Below, one piece after another: positions 23,080 to 35,200 of a stretch of 64,000 nt of DNA. Within the stretch, counting starts at the first letter, position 1, and each line of letters starts with the position of its first letter. The notes below the pieces were generated by a model. The model was not told the DNA's origin. It saw only the letters and a list, made by a program, of their open reading frames with translations, and searched no databases. Origin of the DNA: Aculops lycopersici. Lineage: Eukaryota > Arthropoda > Arachnida > Trombidiformes > Eriophyidae. The stretch spans positions 6,848,010 through 6,912,009 of the forward strand of contig WNKI01000001.1 in assembly GCA_015350385.1 (NCBI GenBank). The letters are read 5' to 3'. A program made the translations under genes and the position numbers.

Positions 23080-23088
23080 TTTATTAAA
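23080..23088. promoter_or_regulatory. Two-sided poly(A) motif TTTATTAAA
   Basis: Read on + it contains ATTAAA (23083-23088), 8 bp after the PLA2G15 stop. Read on - it gives AATAAA (23085-23080), 13 bp after the EIF3A stop. One 9-bp string can serve both convergent genes. Confidence 0.5.
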
Positions 23089-23098
23089 CACTGTGTTC

Positions 23099-26000
23099 TT
23101 AACGCCAACTTCCCTCTGGAGCTGGAGTTCTACCTGGCCCTAATGGACGACGAGGTGCAGCTGGTGCCGGGGGTTCCGAGCGGCGCCAGTTAGAGTCCGC
23201 ATCTGGTGCTCCTGGCCTAACAGGGGCTGCGCCAGGAGCTACTAATGGCGGTGGTAGGATCGGGGGTGGTAGAACTGGAGGTTGCACCACTTGTTGCTGA
23301 GAGGCTATGGGTGGCGGTAAGATCACACGACCCCTTGGTGGTGGACGAGCAATGACTCTTCTAGATACTGGTTGCGGTGGTTCAACAGGTGCTGAACGCC
23401 AGTTAGCTGACCGATCGGCCTCCCTCTCAATGCGGCGTCGTTCTCCGTCATCGCGTATCCTTCTTGTCTCCTCCTCCATACCATGACGACGGCGATCCTC
23501 CTCATCACGAGTACGTCTGGTATCCTCTTCCATAGCACGACGGCGCTCTCTTTCCTCACGGATGTAACGGGCCTCCTCCTCAAGCTCCTGGCGGCGACGC
23601 TCTTCTTCTTCGCGAATCTTGCGCGCCTCCTCCTCGAGCTTTTGACGGCGGCGATCTGCCTCGGCCTTCTCCTTCTCCTTGATCCACTGGGCGCGTCTCT
23701 CCTCGCGCCGCTTGATCTTACGGGCTTCTAATCTTATAACCTTTTCCTCTGCTAGCCTGGCATTCAATTCAGCTAGCTTGGATTCGTAAACTGCTTGGTG
23801 ACGTTCATTAACCTTTCTGGCGAATACCTCGGCATCTGCCTTTAGTTTGTGGAGTCTACGCGTCAAAGTTTTGGCTAGCTCACGCTCTGCTAGGATATCT
23901 TGGATACGCTGATTCTCACACTCCTCCCACATCTTGCGGTCCAACTCGCGCCATTTTTCGTACTCCTTCTCCAAAAGTGGTATCTCTTCAAGCCTTTTGG
24001 CACGTTCCAAGTGATCTATCTTACGCTCTAGACGACGCTGCTTTTGGTATAACTCTTTCTGTTCTTTCTTGGCTTGCTCAATGTCTTCCTTTAGACCTGT
24101 TGCTTCAACCTTCTGCTTAGCCGCCAAGTTCTTGATTTCAGTAGTTTCGCGATCCTTCAATTGACGTTCCCTACTTTCCTTCTCCAATTGAATGCGCTGG
24201 TTCTCCTCTTCGGCCAACTTTCTTTGCTTGGCCTCTTGTCTCAAACGTTCCTCTTGTTCCATTCTTACACCCAAGATCTCTAGTTGCTTCTTACGGTCTT
24301 CAATCAAGTTGTGTCTAGCCAGAATAGCGTCGTGATCGGCCTCGCGTCTGAGCAGGTAGCGGTACATGATGTCAATTCGAGTTCGCTCACGCTTGCTCTC
24401 GATGACTTCAGGTTCGATCATGGCTCTAGCTTTCAGAAGAGTAGAGTAGGTATTGACAAGCTGCAACCTAACCTGTTCACTCGGCATGCTTTGTAGATGC
24501 GGTCCCTCGACAACCTCTTCGGCTTGTGACACACAAAGTTCAGTACCAAAATGTAGACAGTTCTTGCGGTGATCGATTCTTACCTGCAGATCATTACGCC
24601 TGGCGGCTTCAACAACCAAAGTTTCAAGGTAAATACTGTCCGCGAATGGGCATAGTTCACTGAGTCGATTGTACTCGATTGTTTGGTATACTTGTGAAAC
24701 ACCTTTGAGTAATCTAAGGATGGAGATGTTCTTTAGAGAGTTGACATAGTGCTTGATGTCAAGAACCTCTTCGCTTTTGTCGATGAATTCGATGACGCCT
24801 TGAACGCGTTTGCAGAGAGCTAATGGGTTGAAATCAACTTCTAGGTAACGGTACAAATCTTGCAGAGGAGGGTAGGCGTGCTGTAGGTAACCCATACGCT
24901 TCAGATCTTTAACGAGCTGAGCCCTAGTTGGTAAAACAGTTGTCAAACCCAATAAAGATGCCAGATTTCTCTGATGCGTCTCTACCGTGTTCTCCTCTGT
25001 GTCGACCAGCTTGTCGATGTCTGGTCGGTTGGGAGGGATAGGTATGGTCAAGGTAGCGATGACCAACTTAGATGCCATACGCTGGAGTTCCTCTGGAGTG
25101 ATGGTCTTCTTGAGCTCACGCGTTAAGTGGAACAAACGGAACAATGCCGCGGCGTGGAACAAGTGGCAGTCGGCCTTCCAGAAGACAAGGGCCAGCTTTT
25201 GGTAGTAGTTAGCCATCAGTTGAGGCTTAGGCGGCTTCTTGTTCAAGTTCATCAGTCCATAGCGCTTGATATCATCAGTAGCCCTGTAGGCTTCTTGCCA
25301 TAGCTCAATTTGAGTTGCGCTCTCTAGCTGAATCAATCTAGTCTCTAGGTGCATCGCCAAACTTTCCGGGTTGTTAAGGTTGACCATGTGCGATTGGGCA
25401 TGTGTTGGTAAGGATGCGGCATTCATTTGAGTCTTCCTGAGATAGTCCATATGTGTTCTCAGATTGTCACACAACTTCCTAAACTCAGTCTTACGGTTGA
25501 ACTTGGTGCAGAATTGAAAGGCTCGGTGAGCAATCTCATGGTACAATGCCTCAGTTCTAACATTGTTCTTCAGGATGTCCAAACATTGGCGATAAGCCTC
25601 CCAGAGAAATCTAACCCATGGAATCAACTTGACCCGGTCGGACCGATCTTGCTGGTCTTCGCTACTAACTGCGCTCAGGAGGATCTCTTCAGGTGTTTGA
25701 ACTGAATCTAGATCGTCGACATCGTCGGTCTTCCCTGATGCAGCTCGGTTCTTTGCCCATTCAGCCTTCTCCTCGGCTAGATCAATATAACGTCTGACAA
25801 CATCTTCAAACGACTTGATGTTTGTTTGTTGACAAATTAACTTATACTGGAAGATACCTTCTTTAGCAATGTAGCTTTTTCTTAGGTCTACCGCAAGTTC
25901 CAGATACTTGAACATAATCTCCTCGTGAACTTTCTGCCATGATCGATGTCTCTTAGCGCGGATAGCGTCACATAGGGTTTCCAGTGCGCTATTACGCTTG

Positions 26001-26165
26001 CCGACATCCATAAATTCTGCATTGTTGGAATGGGTATAAAATAGACTGGTTAGTATATGAGTAATGAGGTACCATTTGGTCACTAAATATCGGCTTATGG
26101 GGTCACTCCTACTTACCATTTGCACGCTTTAGGGCATTTTCGATCTTCAAAAAAGTGCTTGGCAT
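23099..26165 (-). CDS. EIF3A: Eukaryotic translation initiation factor 3 subunit A
   Basis: Core PCI-type scaffold subunit of eIF3. Exon 1 is 26165-26117 (MPSTFLKIENALKRAN) and exon 2 is 26016-23099, with a 100-bp intron in phase 1; 988 residues. The N-terminal half follows animal eIF3a closely (WQKVHEEIMFKYLELAVDLR, NNPESLAMHLETRL, KKPPKPQLMANYY, HLQSMPSEQVRLQL). The PCI domain lies about 310-500. A long charged coiled coil follows (about 540-830), then a run of roughly four imperfect Glu/Arg-rich repeats (EEARYIREERERRR type), then a Pro/Arg-rich tail. The tail repeat is much shorter than in human eIF3a (about 1380 residues). The longer frame reaching 26125 translates the intron and is not the start. 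Confidence 0.93.
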
Positions 26166-26605
26166 CTTGGTGCCGTATTTTGCTTATGGCTCAGGATGCT
26201 GTTTACGAAATAGGTTATAATGATTATTGGTTAATTACCTAATATGATGATTTATTAAATAGGATCGGACCTGGCGATGTCCGAAATATGTGCATTGATG
26301 TGCACCGTGTCGCATGCTTTGCATGACGGAAGAATTATACCGCTTCGGCCATGCATGTGTGGTCACGCGCTTGCGCTCTGAGTTTCGGCGGTAAGTTCAA
26401 GCAGTCATTTCGGCGCCGCTTGTTTTTGTTATTGTTTTTGTAACACGTTATTTTTCTCATCATTACACGTTATGATGAACTCAAGGAAGCCTCTAGTTTC
26501 TACTTTCACTCTGCACGAGATCATCACCTGGTAACATCACCTTCCTTATTCCAATAGGTGTCAGCTAAACCCAATAATCGATGAGCCTCGAGGGATGTCC
26601 GACTG
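26166..26605. promoter_or_regulatory. Divergent EIF3A/PNPLA8 promoter region
   Basis: 440 bp between two head-to-head start codons; it must hold both promoters unless untranslated exons extend beyond. Two short upstream frames precede PNPLA8 (ATG at 26581 and 26595); the first overlaps the PNPLA8 start. Confidence 0.5.
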
Positions 26606-27844
26606 ATGCTAACTAGATCAGCTATTGTTTCTAGAGCGAATGCTCTCATTAAAGCATTAGAGACTAGTAAAGGAACACGCCAGAAGATTATACTAAAAGA
26701 TGTCAATGATTTGATTCAAGAGTATCCCCAGTCAGTGGGTCTATTTAGGCAGAGGATAGGAGAATTTCAGCTTCTATCAAGGGATCAAGACGAAGCATTG
26801 AGCGCAAAATGTCGTCAGACACTGTCACTCTTGGGTTACGCAGAGCCTCCAAGCTCACCTGGCCTACGGATTCTTTCTATCGATGGGGGAGGAACTAGAG
26901 GCTTAGTTAGCCTGGAGATTCTCAGACAGATAGAGCAAGCCACAAAGAAGAGGATTCATGAATTGTTCGATCTCATTTGTGGCGTTAGTAGTGGTGCCAT
27001 CATAACGATGGCTATAGGATCTGGTCGATTCACCTTGGATCAGTTGGAAACATTTTATCGCGAGATGAGCGAAAACATTTTCAAGTCTGACTTCTGGAGC
27101 AGCACTCCGAGACTATTATTCAGTCATGCTTATTATGATGCAGCGGTATTTGAAAAGACACTTAAGGGGTCATTTGGTAATATAAACCTACTGAACATAG
27201 CGTCCGAACCTAACCGGCCAAAACTTGTTGCCGTGTCAGTAAATGCCCATTCGGTCCAACCATTTTTATTTAGGACATTTAATCACAACCCAGCAATAGG
27301 CAATCTGTTCGATGGTACTTGTAAAGCTGATGTATGGCAAGCCATTAGAGCCTCATCAGCTGCACCTGGTTACTTTCAAGAATACAAATTTAACTCGTCC
27401 ATCCTCTTAGATGGTGGTATGCTAGTCAACAATTGCACCGGTATCGCATTTACAGAAGCTCACCTCTTGTGGCCCAATGAAGCCATTCAATGTGTTGTTA
27501 GTGTAGGCAGCGGTAAATTTAAGCCAGTTGATGTAATGAAAGCAAACGCTACCTCATTATACGAAAAAGCTCATGGACTTGTCTACTCGGCCACCGACAC
27601 GGAAACCATACATATGATATTAAGGAATTTGATTAAGAATTACTACCGTTTCAACCCTCAACTTAGTGAGAATATTCTAATTAGTGAGAATAGAAAGATG
27701 AAGCTTGATCAGCTTAAGAAGGAGGCAAAACAGTACATGCTCAACAATGACTTGATGCTCGAGCAGGTTGCCAAGAAACTGACACAACCAAGGCCGATTT
27801 ATAAGCGAATCTTAGATTACTATCGGCCATCGAAATGGTACTGA
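26606..27844 (+). CDS. PNPLA8: Calcium-independent phospholipase A2 gamma, patatin domain
   Basis: 412 residues, single exon. Patatin-like lipase with the oxyanion motif SIDGGGTRGLV (about 91), the nucleophile Ser in GVSSGA (about 123) and the catalytic Asp in LLDGGMLVNN. The remainder follows PNPLA8 closely: SHAYYDAAVFEKTLK, WQAIRASSAAPGYFQEY, YSATDTETIHMIL, RFNPQLSENI. PNPLA8 releases fatty acids from phospholipids in mitochondria and peroxisomes. The N-terminal ~85 residues correspond to the short helical region before the catalytic domain. The long vertebrate N-terminal extension and an obvious presequence are missing, so an upstream exon is possible. ATTAAA at 27887 is a likely poly(A) signal. 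Confidence 0.9.
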   Translation: MLTRSAIVSRANALIKALETSKGTRQKIILKDVNDLIQEYPQSVGLFRQRIGEFQLLSRDQDEALSAKCRQTLSLLGYAEPPSSPGLRILSIDGGGTRGLVSLEILRQIEQATKKRIHELFDLICGVSSGAIITMAIGSGRFTLDQLETFYREMSENIFKSDFWSSTPRLLFSHAYYDAAVFEKTLKGSFGNINLLNIASEPNRPKLVAVSVNAHSVQPFLFRTFNHNPAIGNLFDGTCKADVWQAIRASSAAPGYFQEYKFNSSILLDGGMLVNNCTGIAFTEAHLLWPNEAIQCVVSVGSGKFKPVDVMKANATSLYEKAHGLVYSATDTETIHMILRNLIKNYYRFNPQLSENILISENRKMKLDQLKKEAKQYMLNNDLMLEQVAKKLTQPRPIYKRILDYYRPSKWY

Positions 27845-29293
27845 ATGATGCGGAATGGCTTTAGCTAATTACCATCGAAATTCGACATTAAACAACCTCC
27901 GCTCCATTGACCTACTCTGGAGAGGAAAGCTTTACTAGACTTTTCAAACCCGGTTTTCATGAGGTGAAGCATATTAATCGATGAGATTAGTGCGCCCAGA
28001 GATGCTATTCTTAGTGGTGCATTGTGTAAAACTAATGAATTCTTTTGTCGCGATGTTGTTGAATGAGACGCCTATGAAACGAGTTCAGTGTTCCACTTTT
28101 GGCGACTAGACTGTTTCAAAGAAAGAAAACGAAACAGAGAGGGCTGGAGAATATTTGTGACTTGCGACAATTGATCCTGCTAACTCCACAACAGGTGTAT
28201 TTTAACCTGTTGCTAGTGAGCGATTCAGCTTAATTGCAGCCCACTATGCTGCCTCATAGTTGTGTGATTGATAAACTATCCTTACGAGCAAACAATAGCC
28301 TGCGCGAGTATGCTCTCACAGCGCGCCACCGCCCAAGTTAATGAACGTTTACCTGGTCAACTTAGACACAACCGCATGCAACAAAGTATTCATCGTCGTC
28401 GTCGCCTAAACGAGTCAGATTTCTAGATACGCTATCTTCAAGCCAAAGGATGTGTAAATGGAGATCCAGTGGTTGACAAAACCCACATTCAAACAAAGTC
28501 TCGTGCATAGTTGCAAAAGGATGACCTGTTGGATACTGGACTCGGTTATGATATCACACGACTTACCTCACAAAGCAAACCGCTTTGTCTCTCGATTGAC
28601 TAGCTCCTACAATTTTTTCTGTGTTTCATTGAGTCAACTAGACTTGTAGTGGCATCAAACAGCTTAGTTTAAGTTGATGGTTTAGTTGGTTCTTCCTAGT
28701 GACTCGACTTCACTTCACGAGAATGATATCATATCGCGCGCAAGTGGTCGACAAAGTTGGTATCACAGCTACAGCGATGAATATCCAGTTTCCTGTTGAG
28801 CTAACTGTCCAGTACACCGACAAGTAACCACTATTATGACTGCATAAAGTGTCCAGCAATTCCATCTTATCATGTTGAGCTCTGGATGCTCCACCCCGCC
28901 CTTGCGCAGTGGTTTGTTGTGGGCCAGTTTTATCCATTTGTTGCCGGACGACTGGATCTGTTCCTATCGTGCCACCATTTTCAGATGCAATGAGAGCAAT
29001 TTTACTTACGAACTAACTAATAAGATACTGTTACGCAAAGTTGGTTGACTTAATACTGCGGAACTGGTATTAAATCAAGTTTAACGCGATTCCATATTGA
29101 CTCATTGATTTAATTCATGTGACTTGCTCATTTTTACGATTGTGGTTAACCTTGACCACTATTGATGAATATGTAACCAGTTAAGTAGCGATTAGGATTC
29201 AGATTAAAGTTAGCAATCAACAGACATCTTGAAGTGTAATAGAGTTGTGAGGATTCATATCGATTATGAGAGATAATAATCATCGATTCATAG
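27845..29293. other. Intergenic region upstream of the PAN/ZP gene
   Basis: Contains the likely PNPLA8 poly(A) signal (27887-27892) and then AT-rich sequence. No coding exon is supported; open frames are short. Confidence 0.5.
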
Positions 29294-32200
29294 ATGGAAG
29301 GTGTCAAGAATTATAGGCGCGAGGCGCAGAAAGAGAGCGTTGGTTTCCTCAAAAGTTCGCTCAATTTTCTCAGCGAATTGTGGCTGAGCGGAGCGAACAA
29401 ACTCAAACCAAAATCCGAACGCTCCCATAGACTCCGTGTTGATTGGTCCGTAGCCGATTATTTTATTCCTATTCGAGATAGAGAATCACATAATATCAAT
29501 TATAAGTCATCAACAAATGAAGATATAAATCCCAAACGACCGAGAAGAATCTTATCTAGAACACACTCTTGGAAGCCAACGAGAAACAATATTAGGCCCA
29601 ATAAACAAGTGCAATCAAAGAACGAATATGTGCCAACCACAGTAGAAGTAGTGGCGAACTATAGCTCGAACATCTTCAAGTTTTCACTTGTTATCATTCT
29701 ATTATTTGCCTCAAGTAGCTCAACATTTATCTTCAATAATGGAGTCACCGCCCAAGAGTACAGTTCGGATGCCTCGGGTACCGACGAACGCTCCAATCCA
29801 ATCATATCAGAATCAATTCCCCAACCGTCAACGGCGGCCACTTGTTTCGGCGGCCTGCAAACCTTCGAGAAGATATCAATGTCCTCATTTGAAAATCCAT
29901 CAGGCTCATCCAATAGTCCCTCTGGTGGCTCTTCGTTTGCTAGTGGAGTTCTAATCCAACAGGATGACCAAGCGCTCACAAGCGAATGCGTCAACTTGTG
30001 TAGATCACAATCTAACTGCCTATCGTTTGTTATAGATTACAATAAGTTTGAGTGCAAGTCATACGCGACAACCCAGCAAGAACTGCAACAAGAGTTCGAC
30101 GTCAAGTTCCAAAATGCCAAGGCAAATTCAAGCAACTCTTATCTGAATAACACAGAATATCAGGCATCAGCAAGTTACGTCCACTTCCAGCATCTACTTC
30201 CTTCAGCTTCATCCAATTACTTTGAGAAGATTTGTTTAGATGGGGTTGCAAACAGGAATCAGTTCAGCGATGTATGTGGCCAGGGTAGGTTGTGGTCAAT
30301 TGAAAGAGTAGTTGACTCCTTCCTAGATGGTTATGTCGAAAAAGAGGTCACTAATGTTAACAACAAGGACGAATGCAGCAAATTGTGCATCTTTGAAACA
30401 CAATTTGTCTGCCGATCAGCGGACTATGATTCTCACTCGCGCTTATGTCGTCTCAGCAAAGAAGATCGCAGAACTCAATCACAAGGTATGCGCCATGTAC
30501 CTGGATCTAATCGTCAATACCTAGAGAATCAATGTGCCACTCCTGGTCCAAGCTCTTGCGTCTATGAGACAAAGAGAAATGTTGGCATCATTAGTATGGA
30601 TGCATTGAAGTTCGCTCAAACAGTTCTTGACTGCCAGATGAAGTGCAACCAAGAGTCGACATTCAACTGTCGATCATACTCTTTCCATCAACAACGATGC
30701 TTTTTGAGCGGCGATGATAGTTCTAGTCTGAACACAAACAGTATAAAGTTTCCGATCAAGCAGGGATGGCTATTCGGTGAGAAAAGGTGTCTTGTTGAAC
30801 TGTGTGACAAGGGTGTTTTTAGTTATGAGAAGATTACCGGATTCACTCTGAGATCGGCTTTGTCAACTCCGATCGATCTCATGATACCAGGATCAACCAG
30901 TTCGGGTTTCACGACACTAGGTGGGAATAACTCGGGAGATACAGAAAAGATGCAGCATGAATCTAGCCAAACAAGACTCCGTGGCTTGTTGCCCGCTTTC
31001 CACTCAAGAGCTGGGGGTAATTCATCGATGGTTTCGACTATGATGATGATGGCGGCCAATGGTAACTCTGTCATGTCGTTAGATCCCCTACACGAGGCAG
31101 CGTCATCGCATACCAGACACCAGAGAAGCTCTAGCAATTTAGCCATAACAGATCATTGTAGACACTCTTGCGATTTAGGATCTCTCAACTGCCCAGCGTT
31201 CACTGTTGATTACAAAAACAACAGGTGTCAACGATTAGATAGAAACTCACAAGGTCGTAATCACGAACTCGTTGCAAGAGATGGGTTCGCTTACTATGAA
31301 AAAATTTGCCTTAGGGTACCAGAGATGATGTCGATGTGCCAGGATAAATATTGGATCTTTGAACGAGTTATTGGCTATGAATTGGCACCTCGACATTATG
31401 ACAAGTCTTTGAAGTTTGTACAAAGTCGACGAGATTGCGAGGAGTACTGTTTGGAGGAAAAACAATTTCAATGTAGAAGTGCGTTGTACAATGAGGAAAC
31501 TTCTGATTGTAAGCTGAGTCACTTAAATAGAAGATTAGTTTCTAAAGAGGGTGGCTACTATCGTAATTTCAATATCAAAATAAGTTATCTAGAAAATCAA
31601 TGCATACGCGACCATGGAATTGAAACAAAACAATGTCAGTACGAGCGAGCTGGGGAGGAGCCAGCTTATCCAACATTTACGGAACTCATTGAAATGGTGC
31701 CAAGTCCGAAGGCTATCGAAACGGAAGGATTCCATCATCAAAATCAACAAAATACTCACGGTAACTCCAATTCCAGTGGCTTGAATCGCTTTGGTCCGGC
31801 TTATTGCGAGCAGATTTGTAATGACAATGCTCGTTTTGAATGTCACTCGTTTGGTTATTACTCAAGCACTGCCCAGTGTTTCATTTCCGGCGATGACACG
31901 ATCTCCGCTGGCGAGTTGTCAACCACACCCAGCACTGGTTTCGTCTACTACGAGAAACGTTGCAAATTGAGTAACTCGAGCGGAAGTGGAGGTGGCGGAT
32001 ACGATGTATCAACATTCAACGTATCGAATCATAGCGAGGAAACTAGTTCAAATGGACCGCATAACCTCGAGCCCAATCCCTATTTCCAACCACCTAGCAA
32101 AACAATCGATCCTTACGGTATGTCGCGACCCTCCTCGGTGACCAATAACAACATCAGTGTGATTGTTGATCAGCATGTTGATTATGATCTACCAGGACCA

Positions 32201-35200
32201 GTAAAACCCACAACGCAACAGGATACTCCCGGAATGGGATCAACTTCATCTGTGGATCCAAACCAGTATAAGTGCGGTCATGGTCACACCTTTGTATATC
32301 AACGCATTTTTGGATTTGAACCTATCGGTGGATATCTAACACTTTTAGTCAAGAACAACGATCAGCCTGGTATCGTTTCAGAGTGTTCTAATTTGTGTAA
32401 GCGAGCTTACGAATGTCGAGCTTTCATTGTGGATTATAACAATAATCAATGTTTCGCAATGCTCGAGAACAGTTCCGTGGGAATGCTAAGTCTACGACAA
32501 TCACTTGGTAAAGACTATTTTGAGGGCTTCTGTGCATCTGATCACCTTCTATTGTTTGGCTCGAATTGCCGTAACAAAACTTGGATCATGGACAAGATTG
32601 TCGACCAAGCTGTCATAGGAGTACAGCATCAAAAGATACTCACTGAGGTGGACAAAGTCCAATGCAGACAAGCTTGTCTAGAGGAGCGTTTGTTTTTCTG
32701 TAAATCGGCCATGTATGATAGCAACACAAACGAGTGCAAGTTATACTCCATCGACCGAGAATCAACGCCCCAGATGCGATTATTGTTCACCAAGGGGGTT
32801 GATTTCTTTGAGAATCAATGTCAAATCACCAGCAACTCATGTCCATATGACGCAATCGAGAGAGATATGACAATCATAACCACTACCAAATCAATCCAAG
32901 CAAGATCCACCTTTGACTGTGAAACTGCATGCAATACTGAAATAAGCTTCAACTGTCGCTCATATACTTACTTAGACAAATATCCAAGTTTACCCAATAC
33001 CTGCTTGTTGAGTTCCGATAGCCGCTCAACTAGTCAAAAGGGCTCTGTCCGTGAGCATCCAAGGACTCTGTATGCTGAGAGGAATTGTTACTACAGGCGG
33101 CCGAGAAACCCGGGCGGGAACTCCGGTATGGGAGGTATGGCCAGACCAGATCCAGGTTACTCGAGCCAACCACCAGTTGGAACAGGCGCAGTCATGATGG
33201 ACCCATATCAAGGATATGGAGGCACCGTAAGTGCCGGTGGGGGTAGTAGTAGTGCACCTCATACCAGTGGTCATACGAGTGCGATGGATAAGTATAACCC
33301 GACAAGTGTGATTCCAGAAATAGAAAACAATGGATCGCCAATTGATATCGTTACTCCGATAGGTCAAAGTTGCGAGCCACACCAATACACTTTCGAGCGT
33401 TCTTTTGGATTTGACTATCGGCTTGGACAGAAGGAAAGAGCGCCCATAGCTCCTACAATCGGTATATCAATTGCTTGTCAACAAGAATGCTTGCGCAGAG
33501 GAGATAAGTGCCAGTCGTTTGTAGTGGATTATGCTCTACCATATCAGAGCTGCTTTCTGATAGACACGCAAGTTGGCACCAACAAGAAACTTCTTATCAA
33601 GTCACCCAATAGCGCTTACTTTGAAAAGATATGTCTACCGAGAACTGGATTACAGGAGCCGGAACCGGCTAAGTTGGGAAACTTGCAGTCGAGTAACCTA
33701 GCAGCTGAGCCGCAAACTATGGATGTCATGCCAAGTTACAGCAGTGAACCATGGGCACCCCAGCCTTACCCGAACCAATTGCCGTATTATCTGAAACAGC
33801 AACAATTAGTTCAAAACTACCCAAGTAGATCATGTGCCAAACTGTGGGCTTACGAGAGGTTTGCGAATTTTAACTTTACCGCACCAAGTGATCGCATCAT
33901 TGAAAACTCCATATCCAAATCTCATTGCGAAACTCAGTGTTTGAATGAGGCAAGTTTTAGTTGCCGATCGTCAACTTTTGACTATAATAAGAAGCTCTGT
34001 CGCTTGTTCAAGAACACCCGCCGAACTATCATGTCACAGTTTGTCAATTTAGACATGCAAACGGTTAGTTCGGCGACGGAGTTGACACCAGTCATATCAG
34101 GCGATGGATCCAGCACCAATCATCAAGGCTCAGCGCATGTCATTTCAGGTGACTTGGACACCATAACAACCGCCGCAAGCGGGACCTCTAGTGCTTCACC
34201 ATCGGAAGCAATTCGACGACAACAAGGAGCACGTCAACTTGCTCCATCAACGGCCTCAACTCAAGCCACTGCAGAACCTGTGAAACCGGAAACAAACATC
34301 GATTACCTAGAAAATACATGTGCACCTGAGCCATCTTCTTGCCAATACCGACAGTTTTACGACCAGTTCAGTCCATATATCGACAAGCTGACCCATGCCA
34401 TATCATTGAGCGACTGTCAGCGTCAATGTGACTCGGAGCGTCTTTTCAGTTGTAAATCCATCAATTATGACCCGGCGACCAAGAACTGTATGTTGTTGAA
34501 TGAAGACTTGATTTCACTCAATCGCGGACATCAAGGATCATTGTTGCCAAAGAAGGGTACAATCTATAGCGAGAAGGGTAATTGTGAGCTGATCAGCGTG
34601 CAATGCAACTCGCAAGAGATGTTGGTCTCAATCAACTTTGATGCCCCATTCAGAGGTAGGGTTATGGCGAAGGGAAATCCTGATCAGTGTTTCCTCATTG
34701 GTGACGGGCAAACAAGCATCCAGTTCCCCATAGTGTTTGGACCAAAGTGTAACAGTCGACAAGAAGGGCATAACACTTTCGTCAATGAGGTAGTAATCCA
34801 ACAACATCCAGTTATCATGACTGATAGTGATAAGACAGTTAGAGTAATGTGTGCCTTTGAGGCTCCAGATCAAACAATAACTCTGAAACATCCAACATCG
34901 AGGGATAATAAGACTGGGATTGATGTTGGAACACAAGACTCGAGTCGGACTAGACACGATAAGATGCCGTTCAACTCTGTTGTTAGTAACAAAGCGTCGC
35001 CACCCAGTGTTCTATTGAGGATTTTAGACCCAGCAGGAAGAGATGCGTCGATGATCAATCTAGGCGATGATCTTATACTCAGAATCCAAATGCAGATGGA
35101 TGGTCAAAACTCTGCCTTGGGCATCTTTGCACGTAACCTGGCGGCTCGTAGCTCAAACGGAGAATCCCTGTTGCTTATCGACAATGATGGTTGTCCAATC

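Noticed and set aside
26017..26125. EIF3A start at 26125
   Set aside because: That N-terminus is translated intron; the conserved start MPSTFLKIENALKRAN is in the upstream exon at 26165-26117.
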